A stretch of 64,000 nt of DNA from Listeria swaminathanii. Its GTDB lineage: Bacteria > Bacillota > Bacilli > Lactobacillales > Listeriaceae. The DNA is taken from positions 1 through 64,000 of the forward strand of contig NZ_JAATOD010000001.1 in the NCBI RefSeq assembly GCF_014229645.1. Direction: 5' to 3'. The translations under genes were made by a program, and so were the position numbers. Positions within the stretch are counted from its first letter, which is position 1; each line of letters opens with the position of its first letter. The notes below the pieces were generated by a model. It had not been told where the DNA came from. It made no database searches and saw nothing but the letters and a program-made list of their open reading frames with translations. This document shows positions 1 through 11,321 of the stretch, piece by piece.

Positions 1-58
1 GAGTGGAAGTGTAGCGATACATGGAGCGGACAAATACTAATCGATCGAGGACTTAACC
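1..58 (+). rRNA. rrl: 23S rRNA, 3' end (partial)
   Basis: The first bases match the conserved 3' end of bacterial 23S rRNA, ending in the Firmicute motif ATCGATCGAGGACTTAACC. Only the last ~58 bases lie in the window; the exact mature 3' end is estimated. It is followed by an 80-base spacer and 5S rRNA, the normal rrn order. Confidence 0.9.
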
Positions 59-137
59 AAAAAATGAAACGAAGTTACCTAACTGAACACTTTCTTCTCT
101 AGTTTTGAGAGAGCAATCTTTCAACAATTCAATATTG

Positions 138-253
138 TCTGGTAGTTATGGCGAGAAGGTCACACCCGTTCCCATCCCGAACACGGTAGTTAAGCTTCTC
201 CGCGCCAATGGTAGTTGGGGGTTTCCCCCTGCGAGAGTAGGTCGCTGCCGGGC
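138..253 (+). rRNA. rrf: 5S rRNA
   Basis: A 116-base sequence with the universally conserved 5S core (AAGGTCACACCCGTTCCCAT, then CCGAACACGG and AGTTAAGC) and complementary ends (TCTGGTAG at the start, CTGCCGGGC at the end) that form helix I with some mismatches. It is the last gene of the rrn operon; no tRNA follows before the terminator. Confidence 0.95.
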
Positions 254-260
254 AATTTGA

Positions 261-290
261 AAAAGTCCTAATTATTTAGGGCTTTTTTTG
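261..290 (+). terminator. rrn operon terminator
   Basis: An inverted repeat, AGTCCTAA / TTAGGGCT, with a short loop runs straight into a T tract: an intrinsic terminator for the rRNA operon. Confidence 0.85.
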
Positions 291-310
291 TTTATAAAAA
301 GATAAATAAA

Positions 311-340
311 TTGCTAATAGGTAGGGATATCTAGTATAAT
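311..340 (+). promoter_or_regulatory. sigma-A promoter of the ctsR operon
   Basis: TTGCTA (311-316) and a perfect TATAAT (335-340) are separated by 18 bp. This places the transcription start at about 347, inside the CtsR operator, as expected for a CtsR-repressed promoter. Confidence 0.75.
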
Positions 341-343
341 TAA

Positions 344-360
344 AGTCAAAAATAGTCAAA
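344..360 (+). promoter_or_regulatory. CtsR operator (autoregulation)
   Basis: A tandem heptanucleotide direct repeat, AGTCAAA-AAT-AGTCAAA, matches the CtsR box (R-GTCAAA, three-base spacer, R-GTCAAA). It starts 4 bp after the -10 element, so bound CtsR would block its own operon. No second box was seen before clpC, so clpC is probably repressed through this promoter. Confidence 0.85.
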
Positions 361-399
361 GTCAGTGATTTGTAAAAAATAGAAAGGAGATTCCTTATA

Positions 400-858
400 A
401 TGAAAAATATTTCTGATATTATAGAAGCTTATTTGAAGCAAGTCTTGGAGTCTAGTGAGGCTGTTGAAATTAAAAGAAGTGAAATTGCGGATAAGTTTGA
501 ATGTGTTCCTTCGCAAATTAACTATGTAATAAATACTAGGTTTACAATGGAACGAGGTTATATCGTTGAAAGTAAACGTGGTGGCGGTGGATATATTCGA
601 ATTATTAAAGTGAAAATGAATGATAAGCTTCAATTATTAGAAGCGATTATATCAATGGTTCATGATAAAAAGGTTTCTCAATCATTTTCTGAAGATGTAA
701 TTTTGAGGTTGCTTGAAGAAGATGTTATAACGAAAAAAGAAGCAAGATTAATGGTTGCAGCTTTAGACCGGGAAGTTTTAATTTTACCTTTACCGGATAG
801 GGATATTTTGAGGAGTAGGATTTTAGAAGCAATGTTGGTTGCTTTGAAATATGATTAA
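400..858 (+). CDS. ctsR: CtsR, class III heat-shock transcriptional repressor
   Basis: CtsR represses the clp genes in low-GC Gram-positives and is released by heat. The 152-aa protein has the family's usual length: an N-terminal winged HTH (about residues 1-75) and the glycine-rich beta-wing (RGGGGYIRI, ~60-70) that acts as the thermosensor, then a C-terminal helical dimerisation domain (~80-150). The start is set by AAAGGAG 8 bases upstream. It is the first gene of ctsR-mcsA-mcsB-clpC and lies directly behind its own operator. In the family, the arginine kinase McsB inactivates and helps degrade CtsR under stress. Confidence 0.97.
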   Translation: MKNISDIIEAYLKQVLESSEAVEIKRSEIADKFECVPSQINYVINTRFTMERGYIVESKRGGGGYIRIIKVKMNDKLQLLEAIISMVHDKKVSQSFSEDVILRLLEEDVITKKEARLMVAALDREVLILPLPDRDILRSRILEAMLVALKYD

Positions 859-870
859 GGTGTGATGACG

Positions 871-1389
871 ATGATCTGTCAAAGATGTGGGGAAAATAAG
901 GCTGTTATTGCTTTACAACAATTAAATGAGGCTGGGAAAGTAGAGTCATTGTATCTATGTGAGAATTGTGCAGCTAATGAAGCTCTCTCTTCGGAAAAAG
1001 ATTTAGTCAAGGCAATGGATACTTTTAGTGAGGTTGCTCTGGATTTCTTAACACTTTTACAAAAAGAAGAAAATGTGCAGAAAAAGGTTGTTTGTGGGAA
1101 TTGTCAGCTTAGTTTTGATGAGTTTTTACAAACGAATCGAGTGGGTTGTTCGGAATGTTATTCGGCTTTTGAAGAGCAGTTGGTACCTATTATTGGGCGA
1201 GTACAGAATGGATATACAAAGCATGTTGGGAAAGTACCTGCAGAGGTTGAGCGAGCAGAGGGTGTTCAAAATGAGATTAGTCATTTGCAAGAAAAATTAG
1301 CTCTCTTGGTTAAAAATGAAGAGTTTGAAGAAGCTGCGATCATTCGTGATGAAATTAGGGCTTTGAAAGCTGGGGGTGAGGATAAATGA
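871..1389 (+). CDS. mcsA: McsA, zinc-finger activator of the McsB arginine kinase
   Basis: McsA binds zinc and activates McsB, modulating CtsR. The protein is 172 aa from the ATG at 871, which has AAGGTG upstream; a GTG at 862 would add three residues and is less well placed. Two CxxC pairs are visible at the N-terminus (CQRC, CENC) and two more at ~80-105 (CGNC, CSEC). A C-terminal UVR motif (~135-170, EEFEEAAIIRDEIRALK) is present. It overlaps mcsB by four bases (ATGA), showing translational coupling. Confidence 0.95.
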   Translation: MICQRCGENKAVIALQQLNEAGKVESLYLCENCAANEALSSEKDLVKAMDTFSEVALDFLTLLQKEENVQKKVVCGNCQLSFDEFLQTNRVGCSECYSAFEEQLVPIIGRVQNGYTKHVGKVPAEVERAEGVQNEISHLQEKLALLVKNEEFEEAAIIRDEIRALKAGGEDK

Positions 1390-2408
1390 ATGTGTTTGAA
1401 CCTCGGCTTAGTTCTTGGTTAGAAAATGCTGGTGATGACGATGATGTTGTCCTAAGTTCTCGTATTCGGCTTGCTAGGAATTTAAAAGATGAAAAATTTC
1501 CGATTTATGAACAAAAGGAAGAAATTGTTGACCAGATTGCAGAAGTTTTTGATGATAGTTTTTCTTTATTTAAAATGAATCAGATCTCTCTATTGGAAAA
1601 GGCTCTTTTGGTGGAGAAGCATTTGATTAGTCCTTATATGATGAATAAGAGTGAGTATGGGGCGGTTCTTTTAAATGAGGAAGAAAATGTGAGTATTATG
1701 TTAAATGAGGAAGACCATTTGCGGATACAGTGCATGACTCCTGGGTTGAGGTTGTTTGATGCGTTGGAGGCGGCTTTGCAAATTGATGGGTATGTGGAAG
1801 AGAAGTTGACGTATGCTTTTGATAAGCAGTTTGGATATTTGACGAGTTGTTTGACAAATGTTGGGACTGGAATGCGGGCTTCTGTGATGGTGCATTTACC
1901 GGGTCTTGTTACAACGAAAAGAATTAAAAGTGTGATTGAGGCGATTAGGAGTCTTGGTTTTGTGGTAAGAGGTATATACGGGGAAGGTAGCATGCCCGCA
2001 AGTAGTATATTCCAAGTTTCGAATCAAGTGACTTTAGGTAAAACTGAAACGGAAATTGTGGAAGATTTAACGCAAGTCATGGAACAAATTATTATGCAAG
2101 AACGTGTCGCTAGAACTACTTTGAAGCAAAAATTTCATATTGCACTGGAAGATAGAGTTTTTAGGTCATATGGATTATTGATGAATTGCCGAATTATTTC
2201 TATGAAAGAAGCAGCCGATGCTATATCAGATATACGGCTTGGTGTAGAATTAGGGTTTTTCGAGCATATTTCTCGCCAAAAAATGAATGAATTGGTACTA
2301 TTTTCGCAACCAGCTTTTTTGAGAAAAGAAGCAGGGCGCGATATGGATGAATTAGAAGAGAAAGTAATACGGGCCAAAGTGATTCGCGAGATTTTGGGCG
2401 ATAAATAA
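1386..2408 (+). CDS. mcsB: McsB, protein-arginine kinase
   Basis: McsB phosphorylates arginine residues, marking proteins for ClpC-ClpP and inactivating CtsR. The 340-aa protein has the ATP:guanido phosphotransferase fold without the long N-terminal domain of creatine kinases. The SSRIRLARN motif (~24-32) contributes phosphate-binding arginines; the [10 protein letters not shown] segment (~158-168) contains the catalytic-loop region. The start overlaps the mcsA stop codon by ATGA. It is third in the CtsR operon, with clpC 28 bases downstream. Confidence 0.96.
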   Translation: MNVFEPRLSSWLENAGDDDDVVLSSRIRLARNLKDEKFPIYEQKEEIVDQIAEVFDDSFSLFKMNQISLLEKALLVEKHLISPYMMNKSEYGAVLLNEEENVSIMLNEEDHLRIQCMTPGLRLFDALEAALQIDGYVEEKLTYAFDKQFGYLTSCLTNVGTGMRASVMVHLPGLVTTKRIKSVIEAIRSLGFVVRGIYGEGSMPASSIFQVSNQVTLGKTETEIVEDLTQVMEQIIMQERVARTTLKQKFHIALEDRVFRSYGLLMNCRIISMKEAADAISDIRLGVELGFFEHISRQKMNELVLFSQPAFLRKEAGRDMDELEEKVIRAKVIREILGDK

Positions 2409-2436
2409 TGAGGCTTACGATAAGGAGGAAACAACA

Positions 2437-4899
2437 ATGATGTTTGGACGGTTTACGCAAAGAGCTCAGAAAGTACTCGCGTTGTCACAAGAAGAGGCGA
2501 TGCGTTTGAATCATAGTAATTTAGGAACGGAACATATACTGTTAGGCCTTGTACGAGAGGGCGAAGGAATTGCGGCGAAAGCTCTTTATGAACTGGGAAT
2601 TAGTTCGGAAAAAGTGCAGCAAGAAGTGGAAGGATTAATTGGTCATGGTGAAAAAGCTGTGACAACGATTCAATATACACCACGCGCGAAAAAAGTAATT
2701 GAACTTTCGATGGATGAGGCTCGTAAATTAGGGCATACTTACGTTGGGACAGAACATATTTTACTTGGGCTTATTCGTGAAGGTGAAGGAGTTGCAGCGC
2801 GAGTTTTAAGTAATCTTGGTATTAGTTTGAACAAAGCGCGTCAGCAAGTTTTACAGCTTCTTGGTGGCGGAGAAGCTACTGGTGCTGGTCGCCAAACAAA
2901 TACGCAAGCAACTCCGACGTTAGATAGTTTGGCTCGTGATTTAACGGTTATTGCGCGTGAAGATAATTTGGATCCGGTTATTGGCCGCTCTAAGGAAATT
3001 CAACGTGTGATTGAGGTACTTAGTCGTCGGACGAAAAACAACCCTGTTCTTATTGGGGAGCCTGGTGTTGGTAAAACGGCGATTGCAGAAGGCTTGGCGC
3101 AACAAATTGTTCGTAATGAAGTGCCTGAGACTTTACGAGGAAAACGTGTTATGACGCTTGATATGGGGACTGTTGTAGCGGGTACAAAATATCGCGGTGA
3201 ATTTGAAGACCGTTTGAAAAAAGTAATGGATGAAATTCGCCAAGCTGGTAATGTTATTCTATTTATTGATGAGTTGCACACTTTAATTGGTGCTGGTGGA
3301 GCGGAAGGTGCAATTGATGCATCGAATATCTTGAAGCCACCGCTAGCTCGTGGCGAATTGCAATGTATTGGTGCAACTACCTTGGATGAATATCGTAAAT
3401 ATATTGAAAAAGATGCTGCACTTGAAAGACGTTTCCAACCGATTAAAGTAGATGAACCGACTGTTGAAGAATCTGTTCAAATTTTACATGGTTTACGTGA
3501 TCGTTATGAAGCGCATCACCGTGTTGCTATTACTGATGAAGCACTTGAAGCAGCTGTACGGTTATCTGATCGTTACATTTCAGACCGTTTCTTGCCAGAT
3601 AAAGCGATTGATGTAATTGATGAAGCTGGTTCGAAAGTACGTTTGAAATCTTTTACAACACCAAAAAACGTAAAGGAAATGGAAAACAATTTAACAGATT
3701 TGAAAAAAGAAAAAGATGCGGCTGTTCAAGGGCAAGAATTTGAAAAAGCGGCAGCATTACGTGATAAAGAACAAAAACTTAAAAAATCACTAGAAGAAAC
3801 GAAAGCAAATTGGCAAGAAAAACAAGGCCTTGACCATAGTGAAGTTACTGAAGATATTGTTGCTGAAGTGGTTGCTAGTTGGACAGGAATTCCTGTTGCA
3901 AAACTGGCGGAAACTGAGACGAATAAACTGCTTAATATGGAAAAACTTATACATGAGCGTGTGATTGGGCAGGATGCAGCTGTTAAAGCTGTGTCGCTAG
4001 CTGTTCGCCGGGCTCGCGCTGGTCTTAAAGATCCGAAACGTCCGATTGGTTCTTTTATTTTCCTTGGACCTACTGGGGTTGGTAAAACGGAACTTGCACG
4101 TGCACTTGCTGAATCGATGTTTGGTGATGAAGATTCGATGATTCGTATAGATATGTCCGAGTACATGGAGAAATTCTCGACTGCTCGTTTAGTTGGGGCT
4201 CCTCCTGGTTATGTGGGGTATGAAGAAGGTGGGCAACTGACGGAAAAAGTTCGTCAAAAACCTTATTCAGTAGTCCTTTTAGATGAAATTGAAAAAGCGC
4301 ATCCGGATGTATTTAATATGTTGTTACAAGTGCTAGATGACGGGCGTTTGACGGATTCTAAAGGTCGTGTCGTTGATTTTAGAAATACGGTGATTATCAT
4401 GACTTCCAATATTGGGGCTCAAGAAATGAAACAGGATAAATCAATGGGCTTTAACGTGGTGGATCCGATTAAAGATCATAAAGCAATGGAGCACCGCGTT
4501 TTACAAGACTTAAAACAGGCTTTTCGTCCAGAATTTATTAACCGGATTGACGAAACAATTGTGTTCCATTCGCTACAAGAAAAAGAATTGAAACAAATTG
4601 TTACGCTGTTAACTGCTCAATTAACGAAACGATTGGCTGAGCGTGATATTCATGTGAAATTAACGGAAGGCGCGAAAGCTAAAATCGCCAAAGACGGCTA
4701 TGACCCAGAATACGGGGCGCGTCCTTTGAAACGAGCTATTCAAAAAGAAGTGGAAGATATGCTTTCTGAGGAATTGCTTCGTGGCAATATTAAAGTAGGC
4801 GATTACATTGAAATTGGTGTGAAGGACGGTAAATTAGAGGTTAGAAAAAAAGCTGCTCCTAAAAAGAAAACAACTACCAAAAAAGTAAAAGCAAAATAA
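2437..4899 (+). CDS. clpC: ClpC, AAA+ unfoldase of the ClpCP protease
   Basis: ClpC unfolds substrates, including arginine-phosphorylated proteins, and feeds them to ClpP. The 820-aa protein has a duplicated Clp N-domain (two GTEHILLGL repeats, ~1-145), a first AAA+ module with Walker A GEPGVGKT (~205), a coiled-coil M domain with UVR motif (~410-480), and a second AAA+ module with Walker A GPTGVGKT (~543) and Walker B VVLLDEIE. The C-terminus is lysine-rich. AAGGAGG precedes tandem ATGs at 2437 and 2440. It is the last gene of the ctsR operon. ClpC is needed for stress survival and virulence in L. monocytogenes. Confidence 0.98.
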   Translation: MMFGRFTQRAQKVLALSQEEAMRLNHSNLGTEHILLGLVREGEGIAAKALYELGISSEKVQQEVEGLIGHGEKAVTTIQYTPRAKKVIELSMDEARKLGHTYVGTEHILLGLIREGEGVAARVLSNLGISLNKARQQVLQLLGGGEATGAGRQTNTQATPTLDSLARDLTVIAREDNLDPVIGRSKEIQRVIEVLSRRTKNNPVLIGEPGVGKTAIAEGLAQQIVRNEVPETLRGKRVMTLDMGTVVAGTKYRGEFEDRLKKVMDEIRQAGNVILFIDELHTLIGAGGAEGAIDASNILKPPLARGELQCIGATTLDEYRKYIEKDAALERRFQPIKVDEPTVEESVQILHGLRDRYEAHHRVAITDEALEAAVRLSDRYISDRFLPDKAIDVIDEAGSKVRLKSFTTPKNVKEMENNLTDLKKEKDAAVQGQEFEKAAALRDKEQKLKKSLEETKANWQEKQGLDHSEVTEDIVAEVVASWTGIPVAKLAETETNKLLNMEKLIHERVIGQDAAVKAVSLAVRRARAGLKDPKRPIGSFIFLGPTGVGKTELARALAESMFGDEDSMIRIDMSEYMEKFSTARLVGAPPGYVGYEEGGQLTEKVRQKPYSVVLLDEIEKAHPDVFNMLLQVLDDGRLTDSKGRVVDFRNTVIIMTSNIGAQEMKQDKSMGFNVVDPIKDHKAMEHRVLQDLKQAFRPEFINRIDETIVFHSLQEKELKQIVTLLTAQLTKRLAERDIHVKLTEGAKAKIAKDGYDPEYGARPLKRAIQKEVEDMLSEELLRGNIKVGDYIEIGVKDGKLEVRKKAAPKKKTTTKKVKAK

Positions 4900-4906
4900 A
4901 TAAATG

Positions 4907-4939
4907 CCTTCCTTAATTCAAATTTAAGGAAGGTTTTTT
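4907..4939 (+). terminator. Terminator of the ctsR-clpC operon
   Basis: A perfect stem CCTTCCTTAA / TTAAGGAAGG with a short loop is followed by TTTTTT, eight bases after the clpC stop codon. Confidence 0.9.
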
Positions 4940-4987
4940 GTGTGAAAATTAGGATTAGGGCTGAAAAAACGAATTTGGTGAAAAGGG

Positions 4988-5017
4988 TTAACGCGAACAG
5001 ATGATCTGTGGTAAAAT
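4988..5017 (+). promoter_or_regulatory. Candidate radA promoter with a palindrome in the spacer
   Basis: TTAACG (4988-4993) and TAAAAT (5012-5017) are 18 bp apart upstream of radA. The spacer holds the perfect 13-bp palindrome ACAGAT-G-ATCTGT (4997-5009). It does not match the Gram-positive LexA box well. The promoter call is moderate because the -35 is poor. Confidence 0.45.
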
Positions 5018-5045
5018 GAAGCATATGTATGGAGGGATGTAAAAA

Positions 5046-6419
5046 ATGGCTAAAGCAAAAAGGACGACCAAATTTGTATGTCAGGCATGTGGGTATGAAT
5101 CGGCAAAATGGATGGGTAAATGTCCGAATTGCAATGAGTGGAATCAAATGGTGGAGGCGTTAGAGCCATCGAAGAAATCGCGCTCGGCTTTTAATCATAC
5201 AGGAGAACCTTCAAAAGCGACTCCGATTACACAAATAGCAAGCGAAATAGAACAACGTGTTGAAACAAATATGCCAGAATTAAATCGAGTGCTTGGTGGC
5301 GGGGTAGTTCCGGGATCAATGGTGCTTGTCGGAGGAGATCCTGGTATCGGGAAGTCTACTTTATTACTACAAGTATCGGCGCAACTTACACTTACAAATA
5401 AAAAAGTATTATATATTTCTGGGGAAGAATCTATCAAGCAAACGAAACTTCGCGCAGAACGATTGCAAGTTTCTGGGGATAATTTATACGTTTATGCAGA
5501 GACAAATTTAGAAGCTGTTCAGGAAACAATTGATTTTGTGAAGCCTGATTTTGTCGTAATTGATTCAATCCAGACGGTTTATCACCCGGATGTTACGAGT
5601 GCAGCGGGGAGCGTTTCGCAAGTTAGAGAATGTACAGCAGCGTTAATGCGAATTGCCAAAATGCAAAATATTGCTATCTTTATTGTTGGTCATGTGACAA
5701 AGGAAGGTGCGATTGCGGGACCACGTCTACTTGAACATATGGTAGATACTGTGCTTTATTTTGAAGGGGAGCGTCATCATGCTTACCGGATTTTGCGTGC
5801 AGTGAAAAACCGTTTTGGATCAACGAACGAAATGGGTATCTTTGAAATGCGGGACGTTGGGCTTGTTGAAGTGGCTAATCCATCAGAAGTTTTCTTAGAA
5901 GAACGTCTTGAAGGCGCTTCTGGGTCAACGGTAGTAGCGTCAATGGAAGGAACTCGTCCAGTTCTTGTGGAGATTCAGGCACTTGTTTCACCGACAATGT
6001 TTGGTAACGCTAAACGAATGGCGACTGGAATTGATTATAATAAAGTGTCGCTAATTATGGCTGTTTTAGAAAAACGAGTAGGTTTGATGTTGCAAAATCA
6101 AGATGCTTATTTGAAAGCGGCTGGTGGAGTTAAATTGGATGAACCAGCAGTGGATTTGGCAGTTGCGGTAAGTGTGGCATCTAGCTATCGTGATAAACCA
6201 ACGAAAAGTACAGACTGTTTTATTGGGGAACTTGGGCTTACAGGAGAAATTCGCCGAGTAGCGAGAATTGAACAACGTGTGCAAGAAGCTGCGAAACTTG
6301 GTTTTAAACGAATTTTTATTCCTAAAAATAACGAGGGAACGTGGAAGATACCAAAAGACGTAGAAGTTGTTGGGGTAGAAACAATTGGAGAGGCTTTGAA
6401 GAAAGCTTTACCGAACTGA
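5046..6419 (+). CDS. radA: RadA, DNA repair/recombination ATPase
   Basis: RadA (Sms) is a hexameric RecA-like helicase that extends D-loops and processes recombination intermediates. The 457-aa protein has an N-terminal C4 zinc finger (CxxC...CPNC, ~12-30), Walker [11 protein letters not shown] (~95-104), the RadA-specific KNRFG motif (~254) and a C-terminal Lon-protease-like domain (~330-450). The start is ATG with GGAGGG seven bases upstream. As in other bacilli it lies between clpC and the PIN/TRAM gene. It has its own promoter region behind the clpC terminator. Confidence 0.97.
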   Translation: MAKAKRTTKFVCQACGYESAKWMGKCPNCNEWNQMVEALEPSKKSRSAFNHTGEPSKATPITQIASEIEQRVETNMPELNRVLGGGVVPGSMVLVGGDPGIGKSTLLLQVSAQLTLTNKKVLYISGEESIKQTKLRAERLQVSGDNLYVYAETNLEAVQETIDFVKPDFVVIDSIQTVYHPDVTSAAGSVSQVRECTAALMRIAKMQNIAIFIVGHVTKEGAIAGPRLLEHMVDTVLYFEGERHHAYRILRAVKNRFGSTNEMGIFEMRDVGLVEVANPSEVFLEERLEGASGSTVVASMEGTRPVLVEIQALVSPTMFGNAKRMATGIDYNKVSLIMAVLEKRVGLMLQNQDAYLKAAGGVKLDEPAVDLAVAVSVASSYRDKPTKSTDCFIGELGLTGEIRRVARIEQRVQEAAKLGFKRIFIPKNNEGTWKIPKDVEVVGVETIGEALKKALPN

Positions 6420-6550
6420 AAATAAATACTTACGGGATTCCGTGAGTACTATTTGCGGTATGGTCTTTTAATAGTGTAAAATAGTGCTATATGTATATTG
6501 GTAATAGCCCGATTATATATAAATAAAAAAAATGGAAAGGAGGAAACTAA

Positions 6551-7624
<1,074 letters not shown>

Positions 7625-7643
7625 TTAGAAGGGGGAAATAAGC

Positions 7644-8342
7644 ATGAATTATGAGTTGGTTTTTTTAGCAGCAGGTCAAGGAAAGCGAATGAATGCTCAA
7701 AAAAACAAAATGTGGCTAGATCTAGTTGATGAACCGATTTTTATTCATGCCTTGCGTCCTTTTTTAGCGGATAATCGTTGTTCCAAAGTGATTGTCGTGT
7801 GTCAAGAAGAGGAAAGAAAGCATGTAAAGAAATTAATGAGTCAGCTAAATGTTGCTGAACATCGAATTGAAATCGTGAAGGGCGGAAGTGAACGCCAATA
7901 TAGCGTAGCGGCGGGGCTGGAACGTTGTGGAACAGAGAGTGTCGTGTTGGTACATGATGGTGCTAGGCCGTTTGTTACAGTAGATATTATTGATCGACTG
8001 TTAATGGGTGTAAAACAAAGTAAAGCCGCGATTTGTGCAGTGAGAGTAAAAGATACGGTGAAACGAGTTGTGAATGACGTCGTTCAAGAAACAGTTGACC
8101 GAGAAAATCTTTGGCAAATTCAAACGCCGCAAGCCTTTGAACTGCATATTTTACAAAAGGCGCATCAACTTGCTCGAAAAGAACAATTTTTAGGGACGGA
8201 TGAAGCTAGTTTAGTGGAGCGAATTCCTTGTCCGGTTGCTATTGTCCAAGGAAGCTATTATAATATTAAGCTGACAACTCCTGAAGATATGCCGCTTGCA
8301 AAGGCGATATTAGGAGAACTTGGAGGGAAAGTAAATGATTAG
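7644..8342 (+). CDS. ispD: IspD, 2-C-methyl-D-erythritol 4-phosphate cytidylyltransferase
   Basis: IspD transfers CMP to MEP in the non-mevalonate isoprenoid pathway. The 232-aa protein has the nucleotidyltransferase signature LAAGQGKRM (~8-16, normally G-x-G-x-R-M), the VHDGARPF motif (~105-112) and a C-terminal TTPEDMPLA segment that closes the CTP site. AAGGGGG precedes the ATG. It overlaps ispF by eight bases, so the two pathway enzymes are translationally coupled. Confidence 0.97.
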   Translation: MNYELVFLAAGQGKRMNAQKNKMWLDLVDEPIFIHALRPFLADNRCSKVIVVCQEEERKHVKKLMSQLNVAEHRIEIVKGGSERQYSVAAGLERCGTESVVLVHDGARPFVTVDIIDRLLMGVKQSKAAICAVRVKDTVKRVVNDVVQETVDRENLWQIQTPQAFELHILQKAHQLARKEQFLGTDEASLVERIPCPVAIVQGSYYNIKLTTPEDMPLAKAILGELGGKVND

Positions 8343-8808
8343 AATTGGCCAAGGTTATGATGTACATAAACTTGCCTATGACCGAGAGCTGATTATTGGC
8401 GGGATTAAAATTCCTTATGAAAAAGGTTTGCTTGGCCACAGCGATGCAGATGTGCTGCTTCATGCCATAACGGATGCCATTATCGGGGCAATTGGTGCGT
8501 GTGATATTGGTCATTTTTTCCCGGATACAGATATGGCTTTTAAAGATGCGGACTCAGCGGAGTTACTTACTGAGATTTGGCAGAAAGTAGAGGCGGATGG
8601 TTTTCGTCTTGGAAATTTAGACGCTACTATTATTGCTGAAAAACCTAAAATGGCGCCATATGTAACTCAAATGAAGCTGAGGATTGCGGAGTTGCTACAT
8701 GCGGATCCGACGCAAGTGAATGTAAAAGCAACGACAACAGAGAAATTAGGATTTACTGGTAGAGAAGAGGGAATCGCGAGTCTTGCGGTTGTCTTACTTG
8801 AAAAATAA
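8335..8808 (+). CDS. ispF: IspF, 2-C-methyl-D-erythritol 2,4-cyclodiphosphate synthase
   Basis: IspF cyclises CDP-ME 2-phosphate to MEcPP with release of CMP. At 157 aa it is family length. Metal ligands are visible in GYDVHKL (D8, H10) and the conserved [11 protein letters not shown] (~40-50); the [11 protein letters not shown] motif near the C-terminus lies at the trimer interface. It starts inside the end of ispD, and gltX follows after 18 bases, giving an ispD-ispF-gltX operon. Confidence 0.97.
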   Translation: MIRIGQGYDVHKLAYDRELIIGGIKIPYEKGLLGHSDADVLLHAITDAIIGAIGACDIGHFFPDTDMAFKDADSAELLTEIWQKVEADGFRLGNLDATIIAEKPKMAPYVTQMKLRIAELLHADPTQVNVKATTTEKLGFTGREEGIASLAVVLLEK

Positions 8809-8826
8809 TTGAAGGAGTGAATAATT

Positions 8827-10302
8827 GTGAGTGAAACAAAACGAGTACGTGTGCGTTATGCGCCAAGTCCAACTGGATTTTTGCATATTGGGAATGCGCG
8901 TACTGCCTTATTTAACTATTTATTTGCAAGACATAATGATGGAGATTTTATCATTAGAATTGAAGACACGGATGCTAAGCGTAACATAGCTGATGGTGAA
9001 GAAAGCCAAATGACAAACTTGAAATGGCTTGGTATGGACTGGGATGAAGGTGTTGATGTTCCTGGGAAATACGGACCTTACCGTCAATCCGAACGTCAAT
9101 CGATCTATGAGCCGCTAATTCAAGAACTTTTGGACAAAGATTTGGCATATAAATGCTATTGTACAGAAGAAGAATTAGATGCAGAACGTGAAAAACAAAA
9201 AGCAAATGGTGAAATGCCTCGTTATAGCGGGAAATGTCGCCATTTAACAAAAGAACAACAAGCGGAAAAAGAAGCGCAAGGCTTTAAACCGAGCATTCGT
9301 TTCAAAGTGCCTGCGAATGAAACAATTACTTTTAACGATATGGTAAAAGATGACGTTTCTTTTGAGTCAAATGGTATTGGTGATTTTGTTATTGCGAAAA
9401 AAGATGGAATTCCGACTTATAACTTTGCTGTAGCAGTGGATGACCATTTGATGGAAATCTCGCATGTTCTTCGTGGGGATGACCACATTTCGAATACACC
9501 AAAACAAATTATGATTTACAATGCTTTTGGCTGGGAACCACCAATTTTCGGTCATATGACGCTGATTGTGAATGAAAGTAGACGTAAACTAAGTAAACGT
9601 GATGGCTCGATTATTCAATTTATCGAACAATATCGTGACTTAGGATATTTACCAGAAGCGTTATTTAACTTTATCGCTATGCTTGGTTGGTCTCCTGAAG
9701 GGGAAGAAGAAATTTTCTCTAAAGAAGAGTTCATTAAGATGTTTGATCCGAAGCGTTTATCTAAATCACCAGCATTATTTGATAATGTTAAATTGACTTG
9801 GGTGAATAACCAATACGTGAAAAAATTACCGCTAAATGATGTCGTAGAACTTTCTTTACCTCATTTACAAAAAGCGGGCGTTGTTTCTGCAGAGCTCAAT
9901 CAAGCAGAACTTGATTGGGTGCATAAATTAGTTTCGCTTTATCATGAGCAAATGAGCTATGGTGCGGAAATTGTGCCACTTTCGGAAATGTTCTTTGCGG
10001 ATGCGGAGTCGATTACTTTTGATGAAGAAGAAACAGCAGTTCTGGCTGAAGAAACAGTGCCAACCGTTATTTCGGCTTTCAAAAAAGAGTTAGAAGCACT
10101 GGAAGTTCTTGAAGCTGCGGAAGTTAAAGCTGCTATCAAGCGTGTCCAAAAAGAAACGGGCGTAAAAGGTAAAGGTTTGTTTATGCCAATTCGTATTGTG
10201 ACAACTGGTGAAATGCATGGTCCGGAATTACCACTTGCAATTGAGGTTCTTGGCCTTGAAAAAGTGCTTAATCGTTTGGATACATGGTTGAAAAATAATT
10301 AA
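8827..10302 (+). CDS. gltX: GltX, glutamyl-tRNA synthetase
   Basis: This class I synthetase charges tRNA-Glu, and in organisms without glutaminyl-tRNA synthetase also tRNA-Gln for later amidation. The 491-aa protein has the HIGH motif ([13 protein letters not shown], ~12-24), a zinc-binding-like CYC...C cluster (~115-140) and the KMSKS-equivalent KLSKRDG (~253-259), followed by the helical anticodon-binding domain. The GTG start at 8827 has GAAGGAG 10 bases upstream. The ATG-less start is normal for this genus. Confidence 0.97.
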   Translation: MSETKRVRVRYAPSPTGFLHIGNARTALFNYLFARHNDGDFIIRIEDTDAKRNIADGEESQMTNLKWLGMDWDEGVDVPGKYGPYRQSERQSIYEPLIQELLDKDLAYKCYCTEEELDAEREKQKANGEMPRYSGKCRHLTKEQQAEKEAQGFKPSIRFKVPANETITFNDMVKDDVSFESNGIGDFVIAKKDGIPTYNFAVAVDDHLMEISHVLRGDDHISNTPKQIMIYNAFGWEPPIFGHMTLIVNESRRKLSKRDGSIIQFIEQYRDLGYLPEALFNFIAMLGWSPEGEEEIFSKEEFIKMFDPKRLSKSPALFDNVKLTWVNNQYVKKLPLNDVVELSLPHLQKAGVVSAELNQAELDWVHKLVSLYHEQMSYGAEIVPLSEMFFADAESITFDEEETAVLAEETVPTVISAFKKELEALEVLEAAEVKAAIKRVQKETGVKGKGLFMPIRIVTTGEMHGPELPLAIEVLGLEKVLNRLDTWLKNN

Positions 10303-10312
10303 TTTTAAAGGG

Positions 10313-10345
10313 AAGTGTCTCGGCTATTTGCGGGGCACTTTTTTA
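10313..10345 (+). terminator. Terminator after gltX
   Basis: AAGTGTCTCG / CGGGGCACTT (with G-U pairs) with a seven-base loop precedes TTTTTT. It separates the isp-gltX operon from the cysES T-box unit. Confidence 0.85.
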
Positions 10346-10361
10346 TTTTGATATATTTCAG

Positions 10362-10389
10362 TTGCAAGGAATTTTATTGCTGTTATAAT
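10362..10389 (+). promoter_or_regulatory. Promoter of the cysE-cysS unit
   Basis: TTGCAA (10362-10367) and TATAAT (10384-10389) are 16 bp apart, giving a start near 10396 at the head of the T-box leader. Confidence 0.7.
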
Positions 10390-10395
10390 AGAACT

Positions 10396-10650
10396 AAATA
10401 TACGGAAAAAGTGCTGATGGGAAGAAGTACGGAATTCTAAGCTTGAAGAGAGAGTCGCCGCGGCTGGAAGCGACTTAGCTGAACACTCCTGAAATGCCTC
10501 CCTGAATTCTGATGGGAAATTTAGTATCATCAGACGAAATGTGGGTCGTTATCCCCACCCCTAGAGTTGGAGTAGCTGCTAAAATTAGCAATACTCAAGT
10601 CAGAGTGGAACCGCGCAAAGCGTCTCTGTATCGGAGGGGCTTTTTTTGTT
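10396..10650 (+). promoter_or_regulatory. T-box riboswitch, probably cysteine-specific, before cysE-cysS
   Basis: The leader carries the hallmark T-box sequence GAGTGGAACCGCG (10603-10615), whose TGGA core pairs with the acceptor end of uncharged tRNA, and a following terminator (GCGTCTC / GAGGGGC, then TTTTTTT, ending ~10648). A Stem I-like fold is formed by complementary segments GAATTC (about 10431 and 10504), with a TGC triplet at 10495-10497 suited to be the Cys specifier. With cysE and cysS downstream, sensing of uncharged tRNA-Cys is the natural reading. This accounts for most of the gap between gltX and cysE; the specifier assignment is by eye. Confidence 0.88.
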
Positions 10651-10700
10651 GGTTTGGGTTCCAATGAAAAATGTACAAACTTGAATAAGGAGGCAACAAA

Positions 10701-11315
10701 ATGCCAACTCGCTTAAAAGAAGATATTACAACAATTATAAAGAATGACCCTGCGACGAAGAGTTTTTTTGATGCTTTTTTAACGAATCCAGGATTGCATG
10801 CACTTTGGTGGCATCGTGTGGCGAACTTTTTTTACCGTCATAAAATGGTTTTGTTGGGGAAAGTATTAGCGCAGACCGCTCGTTTCTGGACTAATATAGA
10901 GATTCATCCAGGCGCAACTATTGGTAGAAGACTTTTTATTGATCATGGTGCAGGGATTGTTATTGGAGAAACTGCAGAAATTGGTGAAGATGTAACGATA
11001 TTCCACGGGGTTACACTTGGGGGGACTGGGAAAGACTGCGGGAAACGCCATCCAACTGTCGGTGACGGGGCGCTCGTTTCAGCGGGGGCGAAAGTACTTG
11101 GGCCGGTAGAAATTGGAGCAGGCGCGCGTATTGGTGCGGGAGCTGTCGTTTTAAAAGACGTGCCACCTGGTGCAACGGTTGTCGGAATTCCGGCGAAGGT
11201 TGTTCGGTTGAATGGTCGCACGGTAGGTCATGCAGTCCCGAAAATGGACGAATTAACGTTACGAATTGCGGAATTAGAAAATATAGTAGAAAAACTTTTG
11301 AAGGAAAAGGAGTAG
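10701..11315 (+). CDS. cysE: CysE, serine O-acetyltransferase
   Basis: CysE makes O-acetylserine from serine and acetyl-CoA, the first step of cysteine synthesis. The 204-aa protein is the short Gram-positive type lacking most of the long N-terminal domain of the enterobacterial enzyme. It has a left-handed beta-helix of hexapeptide repeats (~65-175) with the catalytic motif FIDHGAGIVIGETAEIG (~77-93) and HGVTLGGTGK. AAGGAGG precedes the ATG. It is co-transcribed with cysS behind the T-box, coupling cysteine synthesis to tRNA-Cys charging. Confidence 0.97.
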   Translation: MPTRLKEDITTIIKNDPATKSFFDAFLTNPGLHALWWHRVANFFYRHKMVLLGKVLAQTARFWTNIEIHPGATIGRRLFIDHGAGIVIGETAEIGEDVTIFHGVTLGGTGKDCGKRHPTVGDGALVSAGAKVLGPVEIGAGARIGAGAVVLKDVPPGATVVGIPAKVVRLNGRTVGHAVPKMDELTLRIAELENIVEKLLKEKE

Positions 11316-11321
11316 ATCTGA

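Noticed and set aside
1634..1993. Minus-strand ORF of 119 aa opposite mcsB, and many similar long antisense ORFs opposite clpC, rpoB and rpoC
   Set aside because: They are shadows of the real coding frames, without ribosome-binding sites or family features.
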